This document shows, in pieces, positions 23,655 to 33,034 of a stretch of 39,744 nt of DNA. How positions within the stretch are numbered: position 1 is the stretch's first letter; each line of letters starts with the position of its first letter. Origin of the DNA: Peptococcaceae bacterium BRH_c4a (GTDB lineage: Bacteria; Bacillota; Desulfotomaculia; Desulfotomaculales; Desulfocucumaceae); NCBI GenBank assembly GCA_000961585.1, contig LADN01000063.1:1-39744 (forward strand). The letters are read 5' to 3'. The notes under the pieces were generated by a model. It was not told where the DNA came from, ran no database searches, and saw only the letters and a list, made by a program, of their open reading frames with translations. A program made the position numbers and the translations under genes.

Positions 23655-24818
23655 ATGGCATTGGGAGAGCAAGTATACGGTTATTTTATACCCACGGTTA
23701 ATCTCATGGGAGTTGGGGCGTCCAAGGAAGTGGGCAACCAGGTGAAGGTGCTGGGAGGGACCAAGGCCCTCATAGTTACCGACGGGTTTTTGGCCAAGTC
23801 CGGAATGGCCGACCAGATCAAGTCCCAGGTTGAGGCAGTGGGGACAGAGGCGGTAATTTTCGGCGGCGCTGAGCCAAACCCCACCGACATCAACGTTCAC
23901 AATGGATTAAAGGCATACCAGGAAAACAACTGCGACATGATCATTTCCCTGGGCGGAGGCAGTTCCCATGACTGCGCCAAGGGTATTGGAATAGTGGCCT
24001 CCAACGGGGGCAATATCCGGGACTATGAGGGCATTGACAAGTCAACCAAGCCCATGCCTTCATTTATCGCCATCAACACTACCGCTGGGACGGCCTCGGA
24101 AATGACCCGTTTCTGCATCATAACCGACACCGACCGTTCGGTGAAGATGGCCATAGTTGACTGGAGGGTAACTCCCAACGTAGCCATAAACGACCCTGTT
24201 CTTATGTCGGGGATGCCTCCGGCTCTTACTGCGGCCACCGGCATGGATGCCCTGACCCACGCCGTGGAGGCCTATGTATCCACCATCGCCACCCCGGTGA
24301 CTGATTCCGCAGCCCTTATGGCCATAAAGCTTGTTTCTGAAAATCTGCGCAATGCCGTGGCCAACGGCCAGAACATGGTGGCTCGGGACAAGATGGCTTA
24401 CGCCGAGTTCCTTGCCGGCATGGCCTTCAATAACGCCAGTTTGGGTTATGTGCACGCCATGGCCCACCAGTTGGGCGGTTTTTACAACTTGCCTCACGGT
24501 GTGTGCAACGCCATTTTGCTGCCCCACGTGTGCAAATTCAACCTGATAGCCTGCCCCGAGAGGTTTGCCGAGATTGCGGCAGCCATGGGAGAGAACATCA
24601 CCGGCCTTTCGGTGCGGGATGCCGCAGACGTGGCAATCGCCGCCATCCAGAAGCTTTCGGCCGATGTGGGCATTCCTTCGGGACTTAAGGACCTGAGCGT
24701 GAAGGACGAGGACCTCAATGTAATGGCCGGGAATGCCATGAAGGACGCCTGCAGCTTCACCAACCCCAGAACAGCCACCATGGCCGATGTCATCGAAATA
24801 TACCGCTGCGCCATGTGA
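23655..24818 (+). CDS. Iron-containing alcohol dehydrogenase (second copy, AOR-linked)
   Basis: 387 aa from the ATG at 23655, chosen because GGAGG lies 9 nt upstream. Group III Fe-ADH with [14 protein letters not shown] (about 97-110), [13 protein letters not shown], and metal-ligand segments [32 protein letters not shown]. It interconverts alcohol and aldehyde. Codons are strongly GC-ending and regular, as in highly expressed genes. It lies 29 nt before the AOR gene, so together they can link alcohol, aldehyde and acid. Transcription is probably from the -24/-12 promoter at 23470. Confidence 0.93.
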   Translation: MALGEQVYGYFIPTVNLMGVGASKEVGNQVKVLGGTKALIVTDGFLAKSGMADQIKSQVEAVGTEAVIFGGAEPNPTDINVHNGLKAYQENNCDMIISLGGGSSHDCAKGIGIVASNGGNIRDYEGIDKSTKPMPSFIAINTTAGTASEMTRFCIITDTDRSVKMAIVDWRVTPNVAINDPVLMSGMPPALTAATGMDALTHAVEAYVSTIATPVTDSAALMAIKLVSENLRNAVANGQNMVARDKMAYAEFLAGMAFNNASLGYVHAMAHQLGGFYNLPHGVCNAILLPHVCKFNLIACPERFAEIAAAMGENITGLSVRDAADVAIAAIQKLSADVGIPSGLKDLSVKDEDLNVMAGNAMKDACSFTNPRTATMADVIEIYRCAM

Positions 24819-24847
24819 AACCTGTAAAAAAGGTGGAGGAGATTAAA

Positions 24848-26575
24848 ATGGCCAAGATATTAAGGGTTAACATGTTTCAAAAGGAACTGAAGTGGGAGGA
24901 TGTTCCCGGAAAATATGCCGCTCTTGGAGGCAGGGCGCTGACTTCACAGATAATACTGGACGAGGTTCCGGCTACCTGCGACGCCCTTGGAGAATTAAAC
25001 AAGCTGGTTATCGCACCCGGCCTTCTTTCGGGCACCAACGCCCCATCATCCGGGCGCCTGTCAATAGGTGGCAAAAGCCCCCTGACCGGTGGAATAAAAG
25101 AAGCCAATGCGGGGGGAATAACCTCTCAAAAACTGGCCAGCCTTGGCCTAAAGGCAATAATTCTGGAAGGCAGGCCGGAAGGAAGCGGCTGGTACGGAAT
25201 AAAAATATCCGCCGACGGCGCTGAAATGTTCAATGCCAATGATCTGGCCGGTAAAGGCACGTATGAGGTGACCTCAATATGCAGGGAGCAGTACGGGTCC
25301 AAGGTTGCCGTTGTTACCATCGGGACGGCGGGAGAAATGCAGCTTCTATCTGCAGGGGTTGCCAATAATGACACTGAAGGAAACAGCAGCCGCTATGCCG
25401 GCAGGGGCGGGCTGGGGGCAGTAATGGGATCGAAGCGTGTGAAGGTTATCGTGGTGGACAGCCCCGGAACCTTTGACGCCCCCGTTAAAGATTCTGAAAG
25501 ATTCAAGGCCGCGGCTAAAAAATTCTCCAGAATATTGTTGGACCACCCGGTTACGGGCAAGGGACTACCGGCATATGGCACCAACGTTTTGATGAATATT
25601 ATTAATGAGGCCGGCACTCTGCCCACCCGTAACTTCCGTTACGGAAGGTATGACAAGGCCTGCGAGGTATCCGGAGAGAAACTGGCCGAGGTGGCCGTGG
25701 CCCGGGGAGGTAAAGCCACACACGCCTGCCATCCCGGTTGCGTAATGCGCTGTTCCAATGTCTACCCGATGCCGGACGGCAAGGTTTGCGCTCCCATCGA
25801 ATACGAAACCGCCTGGGGTTTCGGACCTAACCTGGAGATTGGAGACCTGGACGTGGTGGCAAAGCTGAACTATATATGTAACGATGTGGGATTGGATACT
25901 ATCGAGATCGGGTGTGCCCTGGGCGTGCTGATGGAGGCGGGAGTGATCCCCTTTGGTGACGGGAACGCCGCCGTATCAGCCCTGGAAGAGGTAGGCAGGG
26001 GTACCGCCCTGGGCCGCATAATAGGCAGCGGAGCCGCTGTGGCCGGCAAGGCTTATGGTGTGACCAGGGTACCGGTGGTGAAGGGGCAGGGCATTCCAGC
26101 ATACGACCCCAGGTCCTGCAAAGGCAACGGAGTGACTTACGCAACATCAACCATGGGTGCCGATCATACAGCAGGATACGCCGTAACCGCCAACATCCTA
26201 AGCGTAGGGGGTACTGTTAACCCGCTGTTTGCCGAGGGGCAGGTAGACTTGTCCAGGAATCTGCAGATTGCTACAGCAGCAGTTGATTCCACCGGTCTGT
26301 GCCTGTTTGTTGCCTTCGCCGTGCTGGACAACCCCGAAGGGCTTCCCGCAATTGTTGAAATGATCAACGCCCAGTATGGCGTGAACCTTACTGTGGATGA
26401 TGTGGTAGCCCTGGGTCAGAATGTGTTAAAGGTGGAGCGGGAATTCAACAGCAGGGCCGGATTTACCAAGGCTGACGACAGGCTGCCCGAATTCTTCGTT
26501 AATGAGGAGCTGGAGCCCCATAAAACAAAGTTTGACATCAAAGATGAGGAACTGGACGGAGTTTTTAACTTCTAG
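24848..26575 (+). CDS. Tungsten-type aldehyde:ferredoxin oxidoreductase (AOR family)
   Basis: 575 aa from the ATG at 24848 (GGTGGAGGAG upstream). The N-terminal AOR domain (about 1-205) shows GGRALTSQIILDEVP and NNDTEGNSSRYAGRGGLGAVMGSK, typical pterin-binding stretches. The [4Fe-4S] cysteines are Cys294, Cys298 and Cys302 (ACHPGCVMRCSN) with Cys485 (STGLCLF). The first spacing is x3, not the x2 of classic AOR. The enzyme oxidises aldehydes to acids with ferredoxin, or reduces acids when ferredoxin is very reduced, and needs a tungsten bis-pterin cofactor, which matches the riboswitch-controlled tungstate transporter upstream. It is co-transcribed with the alcohol dehydrogenase. Substrate range is unknown. 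Confidence 0.92.
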   Translation: MAKILRVNMFQKELKWEDVPGKYAALGGRALTSQIILDEVPATCDALGELNKLVIAPGLLSGTNAPSSGRLSIGGKSPLTGGIKEANAGGITSQKLASLGLKAIILEGRPEGSGWYGIKISADGAEMFNANDLAGKGTYEVTSICREQYGSKVAVVTIGTAGEMQLLSAGVANNDTEGNSSRYAGRGGLGAVMGSKRVKVIVVDSPGTFDAPVKDSERFKAAAKKFSRILLDHPVTGKGLPAYGTNVLMNIINEAGTLPTRNFRYGRYDKACEVSGEKLAEVAVARGGKATHACHPGCVMRCSNVYPMPDGKVCAPIEYETAWGFGPNLEIGDLDVVAKLNYICNDVGLDTIEIGCALGVLMEAGVIPFGDGNAAVSALEEVGRGTALGRIIGSGAAVAGKAYGVTRVPVVKGQGIPAYDPRSCKGNGVTYATSTMGADHTAGYAVTANILSVGGTVNPLFAEGQVDLSRNLQIATAAVDSTGLCLFVAFAVLDNPEGLPAIVEMINAQYGVNLTVDDVVALGQNVLKVEREFNSRAGFTKADDRLPEFFVNEELEPHKTKFDIKDEELDGVFNF

Positions 26576-26585
26576 CAGTGTAACT

Positions 26586-26645
26586 CTTACTGGCCGGTGC
26601 GACCGGAAATAGTCCGGCCTGTGGTGGTGCAACAGGGGCAGTAAG
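26586..26645 (+). ncRNA. Candidate three-way-junction RNA at the 3' end of the AOR transcript
   Basis: CTTACTG (26586-26592) pairs with CAGTAAG (26639-26645). Inside, GCCGG (26593-26597) pairs with CCGGC (26614-26618), and CCTGT (26618-26622) can pair with ACAGG (26632-26636). CCGGT (26594-26598) can instead pair with ACCGG (26602-26606), which excludes the GCCGG stem. It lies between the AOR stop and a terminator. Confidence 0.45.
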
Positions 26646-26649
26646 CGAT

Positions 26650-26690
26650 AAAGGGGCATTTGCATTTGGCAGATGTCCCTTTATTATTAA
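26650..26690 (+). terminator. Terminator of the ADH-AOR operon
   Basis: AAAGGGGCAT pairs with ATGTCCCTTT (one G-T pair) around a 13-nt loop, followed by TTATTATT. Confidence 0.65.
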
Positions 26691-26701
26691 GAAACAATAG
26701 A

Positions 26702-26731
26702 TTGGCCTTTTGTTCGATTTTATGGTATAAA
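26702..26731 (+). promoter_or_regulatory. Promoter of the GbsR/MarR-like gene
   Basis: TTGGCC (26702-26707), 18-nt spacer, TATAAA (26726-26731). Confidence 0.5.
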
Positions 26732-26766
26732 AGATATATAACGTACTAAACGATGGAGGTGCTTCG

Positions 26767-27300
26767 TTGGACCAGTTGCTGGATCAATCCAGGGAAGTCC
26801 TGATTCAGGCCCTTGGCCGGCAGAGCTCATTCTGGGGACTGGGAAAGTCTGTGGGTGAGATATACGCAGCGCTGTATGCCAGCCCGGAGCCTCTTTCCCT
26901 GGAGGAGGTGGCAAAAAGGCTGCAGGTGACAAAGGGTAATGTCAGTATCTCAATTCGTCAGCTGGAGCAATTGGGCATGGTGCGCCGGTCCTGGCAAAGG
27001 GGGGACCGGAGGGTGTTCTTTGAGGCTGAAACTGATTTTTGGAAAATTACTCACATGGTGTTGGGGCTCCGTCATAAACAGGAATTTGATCAGTCGTTTA
27101 CACTGGTTGAAGAGAGCGCCCGGTTGGCTGGGGAGGCCAATCCCTCCGGTGAGAAGGACTGTTTGCTGGAACGCCTTAAATCCCTGCAGGAGTTTTACCG
27201 GGTACTGGACGGCGCGGTGGAGGCAGCCCTGGCCATGGGTCCCGAAAGGCTAAGGGCGGCAGTGGATGTATTAAGGTCTTTGAGCCGGGGGAATAAATGA
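26767..27300 (+). CDS. GbsR/MarR-like winged-helix regulator
   Basis: 177 aa. N-terminal winged helix with SVGEIYAALYASPEPLSLEE, recognition helix KGNVSISIRQLEQLG and wing RRSWQRGDRRVFFEAE, followed by a helical dimerisation region; this is the order of the GbsR subgroup of MarR regulators. The TTG start has GGAGGTG 6 nt upstream. It stands just after the AOR operon with its own promoter and about 50 nt before the SDR gene, which may be in the same unit. The effector and targets are unknown. Confidence 0.85.
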   Translation: MDQLLDQSREVLIQALGRQSSFWGLGKSVGEIYAALYASPEPLSLEEVAKRLQVTKGNVSISIRQLEQLGMVRRSWQRGDRRVFFEAETDFWKITHMVLGLRHKQEFDQSFTLVEESARLAGEANPSGEKDCLLERLKSLQEFYRVLDGAVEAALAMGPERLRAAVDVLRSLSRGNK

Positions 27301-27351
27301 AAGCAGTGGGCAGGTTATCGGCCAACTGGAGTTAATAAAGGGGGGATACCC

Positions 27352-28272
27352 GTGGTTAGCTCAGAAATGAATATTGTTACCGGGTCATTCGGCTACACCG
27401 GAAGGCACATAACACAGCGCCTTATTTCGGCGGGAAAAAAAGTTCTGACCCTCACAGGTCATTCTGACAACGGCAGCCTCTTTGGAGGCCGGGTCAGTGC
27501 CGCTCCCTTCAATTTTGACAACCCGTCTGAATTGGTGAAGAGCATGCGGGGGGCTGATATATTTTTCAATACATACTGGATCCGCTTTCCTTATGGGCAG
27601 GAAACTTATGAAAAGGCTGTGGAGAACACCAGGATACTTATCAATGCGGCTGTGGAGGCCGGTGTCCGCAGGATTGTCCATATAAGCATCACCAACGCCT
27701 CATCGGATTCAAAGTTTCCTTATTTCAAAGGGAAGGGGCTTATTGAAGAAGCCATCATCCATTCAAAAATGTCATACGCCATCATTAGGCCAACTGTCAT
27801 TTTCGGGCCCGGGGACATCCTTATAAACAATATAGCATGGTTGTTAAGGCGCTATCCGGTGTTTGCAATCCCAGGGTCCGGGGACTACTGCCTTCAGCCG
27901 GTGTTTGTGGAGGATGTGGCTGATATGGCCGTGAATTGCGCATGCCAGGAAAAAAACCTGATTATTGACGCTGTTGGTCCTGATGTATTCACTTTTAATC
28001 AACTGGTGAGTCTCATTGCTGAAAAGGTTGGCAGCAGGGCCTGCATTATGCATTTAAGGCCTGGCCTGGCGTTATTTCTTTCCAAACTGCTGGGTTATCT
28101 GGTTAGGGACAGGGTACTTACAAATGATGAAGTTGGGGGGCTGATGGATAACCTGCTGGTTTCCCCGGGCCCGGTAACAGGTAAAATGAGTCTGGCCCAC
28201 TGGCTTACTGAGAATAAAAATATTGTGGGATCCGGATATGCCTCAGAGCTGCAAAGACACTACACATACTGA
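27352..28272 (+). CDS. NAD(P)-binding SDR/NmrA-like epimerase-family protein
   Basis: 306 aa. An N-terminal Rossmann fold with VTGSFGYTGRHI (about 9-20), the extended-SDR segment VRRIVHISITNAS, a YxxxK pair in FPYFKGKG, and IIRPTVIFGPGD. This resembles the NDUFA9/ubiquinone-linked and NmrA-like extended SDR groups, which may be redox enzymes or sensors. The substrate is not identified. The GTG start has AAGGGGGG about 5 nt upstream; an ATG five codons later is possible. No membrane segment. Confidence 0.8.
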   Translation: MVSSEMNIVTGSFGYTGRHITQRLISAGKKVLTLTGHSDNGSLFGGRVSAAPFNFDNPSELVKSMRGADIFFNTYWIRFPYGQETYEKAVENTRILINAAVEAGVRRIVHISITNASSDSKFPYFKGKGLIEEAIIHSKMSYAIIRPTVIFGPGDILINNIAWLLRRYPVFAIPGSGDYCLQPVFVEDVADMAVNCACQEKNLIIDAVGPDVFTFNQLVSLIAEKVGSRACIMHLRPGLALFLSKLLGYLVRDRVLTNDEVGGLMDNLLVSPGPVTGKMSLAHWLTENKNIVGSGYASELQRHYTY

Positions 28273-28423
28273 AATAACGGAAACAGCGGCATAATAAGAC
28301 AGCCTTAATAATTTGCGAATCAATGAATCCCGGTAAAGCTATTTAAATATGGCGATACATTTTGGATTTCTTCCAAAAACAGGGTGGGAATCTGTAAAAA
28401 ATAAAAGGAGGATGATAAAATTG

Positions 28424-30316
28424 ATGAGCGGCGCAGAAATCAAACAAGAAGCCCAGTCATTGGAATTCCAGGCAGAAGTAAAGCAGTTGCTGGATATAGT
28501 TATCCACTCAATTTACACCGAAAAGGAAATTTTCGTACGTGAACTTATATCCAATTCCTCGGATGCCCTGGAAAAATTTCGTCTGGTTTCTCTTATGGAG
28601 ACCGACCATGTCGACAAAGACATAGCCCTGGAAATATCTGTGACAACAGACGAAAAGGACCATATCCTTACCATTGAGGATACAGGTATCGGCATGACCA
28701 GGCAAGAGCTGATTGAAAATCTGGGGACCATAGCGCATTCAGGCTCCAGGGAGTTTTTAAAACGCCTGGCCCATGGTGATAATAAGGATACGCAGCTCAT
28801 TGGGCAATTTGGCGTGGGTTTTTATTCCGCCTTCATGGTGGCTTCAAGGGTTCAGGTGCTGACCCGGTCGTACAAATCCGGGGAGAGCGGTTTTGAATGG
28901 TCCTCGGATGGTTCCGGCAGTTATACCATTTCCCCGGTGGAGGGGTTAAGGCGGGGGACCAGAATAATAATCCACCTTAAAGAGGAGGATTATGAGTTTG
29001 CCCGGGAAGATAATATTAAAAAAATAATTAAACAGTATTCCAACTTTGTTCCCTTTGATATAAAGGTCAATGGCCAGCAGACCAACACCATCCGGGCCAT
29101 CTGGACCCAGAATAAGAACGAGATTACCGATCAGGAGTACAATGAGTTTTACAGGTTTTTGACCAACTCCTTCTCCGACCCGGTATACCGTCTGCACCTT
29201 TCTTCAGATGCCCCAATACAACTGAACGCTCTTTTGTTCGTTGCCGGTGAAAACATGGAGCGCTTTGGACTGGGCCGTCTTGAACCGGGTGTTAACCTGT
29301 ACAGCCGAAAGGTCTTGATTCAGCCAAAGGCCAGGGAAATACTGCCCGAATACATGCGCTTTATCAAAGGAGTTGTGGATTCCGAGGATCTCCCCCTGAA
29401 CATTTCCAGGGAAACCGCCCAGAACAGCCGCCTGATTAAAAAAATAAGTAAGTTCCTGACCAGGCGCATAATATCCTTTCTTGAGGAAGAGGCCTCCAGG
29501 GATAAAGAGAAATATCAGAATTTCTGGGATCTTTTTTCAGTATTCATCAAGGAAGGCTGCGTCAGCGATCCGGATAACCGGGATCAACTGGCCAAGCTTC
29601 TGCGCTTTCAGTCCAGCGGGAGCCAGGAAAACAACATGGTTTCACTTTCTGAATACATCGCCCGGATGAAGGACGGGCAAGAATCGGTATATTACATCAA
29701 CGGGCCCTCCCGCCAGATCATTGAAGCAGGCCCGTACATGGAAGCCTTCCGGGAAAGGGATATTGAGGTCCTATACCTGATGGAGCCGGTGGATGACTTT
29801 GTGATGACCGCCATTGTTGAATTCCAGGGTAAAAAACTCATTTCCGCCGATCAGTCCGATCTGGATCTGCCCCCGGTAAACCAAAAGGAGGACGGGGCGG
29901 AGTCTCCCGATATTGACGACCAGTCCCTTTCACCCGAAGAGGTTAAGGCATTTACCGGCTGGATGAAGGAAGTGCTGGGAGACATGGTAAGTGAGGTGCA
30001 GATATCCCGCAGGCTGGTGGACAGTCCGGCTGTGGCCGTAAATCCCGACCGCATGATGACCACCAGTATGCAGCGTGTACTTCAGGCAACCAACAGGGAT
30101 TTTTCCGGAATAGGGTCCAAGGTTTTGGAAATAAACCCCAAAAACAAGGTCATTATACGTCTGGCAAGGTTGAGGGATGCAGGCGCCGATGAGGAATTTC
30201 TCAGGTCCTGCGCCCTGCAGATAGCGGACAACGCCTTCCTGGCAGCCGGCCTCCCCGGTGATCGGCTCAAGATGATTGACCGTATTTACAACATAATGGG
30301 GAAGGCCCTGGAATAA
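28424..30316 (+). CDS. htpG: Molecular chaperone HtpG (Hsp90)
   Basis: About 630 aa, the family length. The N-terminal GHKL ATPase domain has YTEKEIFVRELISNSSDAL (N box), EDTGIGMT (G1) and IGQFGVGFYSAFMV (G2); the middle domain has the conserved NISRETAQ; the C-terminal dimerisation domain follows. It folds cytoplasmic client proteins. The ATG at 28424 or the TTG at 28421 are both well placed after AAAGGAGG; the upstream in-frame ATG at 28349 has no such site. No CIRCE element was seen upstream. A long hairpin follows the stop. Confidence 0.95.
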   Translation: MSGAEIKQEAQSLEFQAEVKQLLDIVIHSIYTEKEIFVRELISNSSDALEKFRLVSLMETDHVDKDIALEISVTTDEKDHILTIEDTGIGMTRQELIENLGTIAHSGSREFLKRLAHGDNKDTQLIGQFGVGFYSAFMVASRVQVLTRSYKSGESGFEWSSDGSGSYTISPVEGLRRGTRIIIHLKEEDYEFAREDNIKKIIKQYSNFVPFDIKVNGQQTNTIRAIWTQNKNEITDQEYNEFYRFLTNSFSDPVYRLHLSSDAPIQLNALLFVAGENMERFGLGRLEPGVNLYSRKVLIQPKAREILPEYMRFIKGVVDSEDLPLNISRETAQNSRLIKKISKFLTRRIISFLEEEASRDKEKYQNFWDLFSVFIKEGCVSDPDNRDQLAKLLRFQSSGSQENNMVSLSEYIARMKDGQESVYYINGPSRQIIEAGPYMEAFRERDIEVLYLMEPVDDFVMTAIVEFQGKKLISADQSDLDLPPVNQKEDGAESPDIDDQSLSPEEVKAFTGWMKEVLGDMVSEVQISRRLVDSPAVAVNPDRMMTTSMQRVLQATNRDFSGIGSKVLEINPKNKVIIRLARLRDAGADEEFLRSCALQIADNAFLAAGLPGDRLKMIDRIYNIMGKALE

Positions 30317-30318
30317 AT

Positions 30319-30377
30319 AGTCGTCGGACGTCAGGCGTCAGACGTCGGGATATCCTGATGTCTGACGTCCGACGACT
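30319..30377. terminator. Long bidirectional hairpin between convergent htpG and Fe-S protein genes
   Basis: AGTCGTCGGACGTCAG (30319-30334) pairs perfectly with CTGACGTCCGACGACT (30362-30377), and CGTCAG with CTGATG inside. It is built of repeated GACGTC-like units. The stop codon of the Fe-S gene (30331-30333) and its last codons are inside it. Confidence 0.75.
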
Positions 30378-31050
30378 TAACCGGGCATACAGCCACGCAC
30401 ATTCCGCATCTTTTTCCGGCGTTGGCGACAAACATGTAGTGGGCGCATCTTTCCTTATCGATAACCCACCCGGTTTGGGGGGAATAGTTTCCTTCCCAGC
30501 CGCTGAGGGCGCCCGACGGGCAACTGGATACGCATTCCCCGCAAGCTATGCAGTTGCTTTCCGTAACTGCATCATTGTAATAGAGAGAGGCCGTGGTGAT
30601 TACCGAGGACAGCCTCACCCGGGGGCCGGCCTTTTCCGTCAGCAGTATATTGTTTATTCCAAAGGCGCCCAGTCCGCATATTACGGCGGAGTGCTTGTGG
30701 GAAAAATCGCCCTTGAGCCTGGCATAGTCGCCTATGTCAGCCTCGGGCCCGATGCCGATGGACTTATAACCCCTGTCTTCAAAGAACCGGGCCATTTTAT
30801 GGGCTGCCTGTACAAGTATTTGGTTTGCCGCCGTGAATTCAAGCATATACTGGTTTCTGGTTCCGGGAAGGTTTTCAACAGCCCCGTTGTTTAATCTGTA
30901 GGTAAAGGTGACCACGCTTTTGGCTCCCGGCAGTATATCCCCCGGCCGGTGTCCCACAGGGGCTTTACTATATGCCGAAACCGGGGCGCAGCCGAATTTG
31001 TGCAGTCCCAGGCTCATGGCCAGGTAACTCAGCTCACTGTTGATATCCAC
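30331..31050 (-). CDS. Double-cluster [4Fe-4S] protein, distantly QueG-like
   Basis: 239 aa. The C-terminal half has two ferredoxin-type clusters: CIACGECVSSCP and a lone Cys followed by CGMCVAVCP, the double-cluster layout seen in epoxyqueuosine reductase and reductive dehalogenase relatives. The N-terminal half lacks a visible cobalamin motif and the protein is much shorter than QueG, so a tRNA role is unlikely. No Tat signal, so probably a cytoplasmic electron carrier or reductase. The GTG start follows AGGAGGGA. The last ten residues (RHQDIPTSDA) are encoded by the hairpin shared with htpG. Confidence 0.8.
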   Translation of the reverse strand: MDINSELSYLAMSLGLHKFGCAPVSAYSKAPVGHRPGDILPGAKSVVTFTYRLNNGAVENLPGTRNQYMLEFTAANQILVQAAHKMARFFEDRGYKSIGIGPEADIGDYARLKGDFSHKHSAVICGLGAFGINNILLTEKAGPRVRLSSVITTASLYYNDAVTESNCIACGECVSSCPSGALSGWEGNYSPQTGWVIDKERCAHYMFVANAGKRCGMCVAVCPVKSSDVRHQDIPTSDA

Positions 31051-31177
31051 AGATATCCCTCCTGACTAATCTGGTTGTCTAATTATAACATGCTATAAAG
31101 AGGTATTTTGTGCTGTTGCTATAAATAGTAATTTGGGGTATCCTGTCATATTGTTCAACGGCGGGCAGGGGATGTAT

Positions 31178-33034
31178 ATGCTGAGAAACATTAAAATTTT
31201 TCTTTTTTTCCTTATTATTGTGATCATACTGGAATTCACGGGTATATATATATATACCTTCTATGCAGTCAGTGAGCCGGTCGGTCTGCCAAAACTCGAA
31301 AGCAATACATTCATCTATGACCTTAACGGTAATAAGATGGGGGAATTGCAGGGGACAATAAGCAGAGTGCCGGTTCCGCTGGGACAAATACCGGAATATG
31401 TTCAGAACGCCTTTGTGTCCGTAGAGGATGAGAGGTTTTACCACCATTCCGGAATAGATCTGAAGGCCATAGCCCGGGCCTTTTACGGCAATATTCAGCA
31501 GGGGGTTATCGTCCAGGGGGGAAGCACAATTACCCAGCAGGTAATAAAGATTTATTATCTGTCCCCGGAAAAGACCTATGTCAGAAAAATCAGGGAGGCA
31601 TTGCTGGCCCTTCAGTTTGAAAATACCCATGACAAGTCCGAAATACTTGAGCTTTATTTAAACGGTATATACCTTGGGGAGGGGGCATACGGGGTTCAGG
31701 CAGCCTCCAGGATATACTTCGACAAGGATGTAAAGGATCTGACCCTGTCCGAGGGCGTTATATTATCAGGGCTGGCCAGGGCTCCCGGGCACTATAACCC
31801 ATACGTAAACCCAAAAGGACTGAAGGGTCGGCGCGGGGTGATACTGGAAAAGATGCTGGCCCAGGGCATGCTGGAATGGACCGCAGCCGAGGAGGCCCGC
31901 AATGCTCCCATGGAGTTTCGGAAAAGAGACCAGCCCGTGAAAAGATCCGGGCAGTCCTATTATATCGACCATGTCGTTGAAGAGGCCGTCAGACTGGTGG
32001 GGAAAGAGGCTGTGTACGGGGGCGGGCTGAAGATCGGGACTTCCTTTGAACCAACGGTGCAGTCTATGGTGGACATGGTTTTATCCGAAGAGTCCTTACA
32101 GGATGATAAAATACAGTATTCCCTGGTCCTCCTTGACAGTAGAAAAGGGGAAATAATATCCATGGTGGGGGGAAGAAATTACGAGGCAACCAGAGGCTTT
32201 AACCGGGCAACTCAAATGAAAAGGCAGCCCGGAAGCACTCTGAAGCCTGTAGCCGTATATGCCCCGGCCTTTGAACTGGGGTACCGGCCTGAATCGCTGG
32301 TGGAGGATACGTCCCGGTCCTGGTGGGGTTACACCCCGCGAAACTATGACGATGAAAGTTGGGGCAGCATCACGGTGGAAAGGGCGGTGCAGTGGTCCAG
32401 AAATATTGCCGCTGTCTGGCTATTGGACAGGATAGGGGTGGATCAGGGCTACTTCTTCACCCGCAAGCTGGGGATTAAGCTGGACGAGGGAGATAGGAAC
32501 CTGGCCCTGGCCCTGGGAGGACTGACCAAGGGGGTATCTCCCCTGGAAATGGCCGGAGCCTACTCTTGCTTTGCCAATGGGGGCATCTACAACCCTCCTC
32601 ACTCCATAACCTTGATAGAAGACGCCTCCGGAAAGGTTATATACCGGCCCCCTAACGCCACTCCCGTGATGAAAGAAGCCACGGCCTCACAGATGACCGA
32701 GGTTCTGAAGACGGCGGTGCGGGCTGGGATAGGTACCGAGGCCGGGGTCGCCGGATACGAGGTGGCTGGAAAGACAGGCACCACCGAACTTCCCGCAAAC
32801 GGTCAGTTTAAGGGAATAAGGGGTAACAAGGACGCCTGGTTTGTGGGGTACGTGGACAGGTATACCTGTGCCGTGTGGGTGGGATACGATGAAAAGGATA
32901 TGGATCAGCAGCACTACCTGAAGGCATGGGGGGGCACAAAATCAGCGGAAATCTTCGGCCGGGTTATGGGCAGGATAATGTTATCCTCAGAAGTAATACA
33001 TATTCAGAAAGGGAATGGAGAATTCAATGTCTAG
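31178..33034 (+). CDS. Class A penicillin-binding protein (PBP1A type)
   Basis: About 618 aa. One N-terminal membrane helix (about 5-30), a GT51 glycosyltransferase with VEDERFYHHSGID and GGSTITQQ, and a transpeptidase domain with SxxK (PGSTLKP), SxN (WSRN) and KTG (AGKTGTT) motifs, all three intact. It polymerises and cross-links peptidoglycan outside the membrane. The ATG at 31178 lies 6 nt after AGGGG; earlier in-frame starts have no ribosome site. Its 3' end overlaps the next gene by 8 nt, so the two are coupled. Confidence 0.93.
   Translation: MLRNIKIFLFFLIIVIILEFTGIYIYTFYAVSEPVGLPKLESNTFIYDLNGNKMGELQGTISRVPVPLGQIPEYVQNAFVSVEDERFYHHSGIDLKAIARAFYGNIQQGVIVQGGSTITQQVIKIYYLSPEKTYVRKIREALLALQFENTHDKSEILELYLNGIYLGEGAYGVQAASRIYFDKDVKDLTLSEGVILSGLARAPGHYNPYVNPKGLKGRRGVILEKMLAQGMLEWTAAEEARNAPMEFRKRDQPVKRSGQSYYIDHVVEEAVRLVGKEAVYGGGLKIGTSFEPTVQSMVDMVLSEESLQDDKIQYSLVLLDSRKGEIISMVGGRNYEATRGFNRATQMKRQPGSTLKPVAVYAPAFELGYRPESLVEDTSRSWWGYTPRNYDDESWGSITVERAVQWSRNIAAVWLLDRIGVDQGYFFTRKLGIKLDEGDRNLALALGGLTKGVSPLEMAGAYSCFANGGIYNPPHSITLIEDASGKVIYRPPNATPVMKEATASQMTEVLKTAVRAGIGTEAGVAGYEVAGKTGTTELPANGQFKGIRGNKDAWFVGYVDRYTCAVWVGYDEKDMDQQHYLKAWGGTKSAEIFGRVMGRIMLSSEVIHIQKGNGEFNV

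Noticed and set aside
28349-28423. Upstream start for HtpG
   Set aside because: It adds 25 residues not typical of the family and lacks a ribosome site; AAAGGAGG precedes the start at 28421/28424.
31079-31630. 183-codon open frame antisense to the PBP gene
   Set aside because: It overlaps the conserved glycosyltransferase domain on the other strand and shows no domain of its own.
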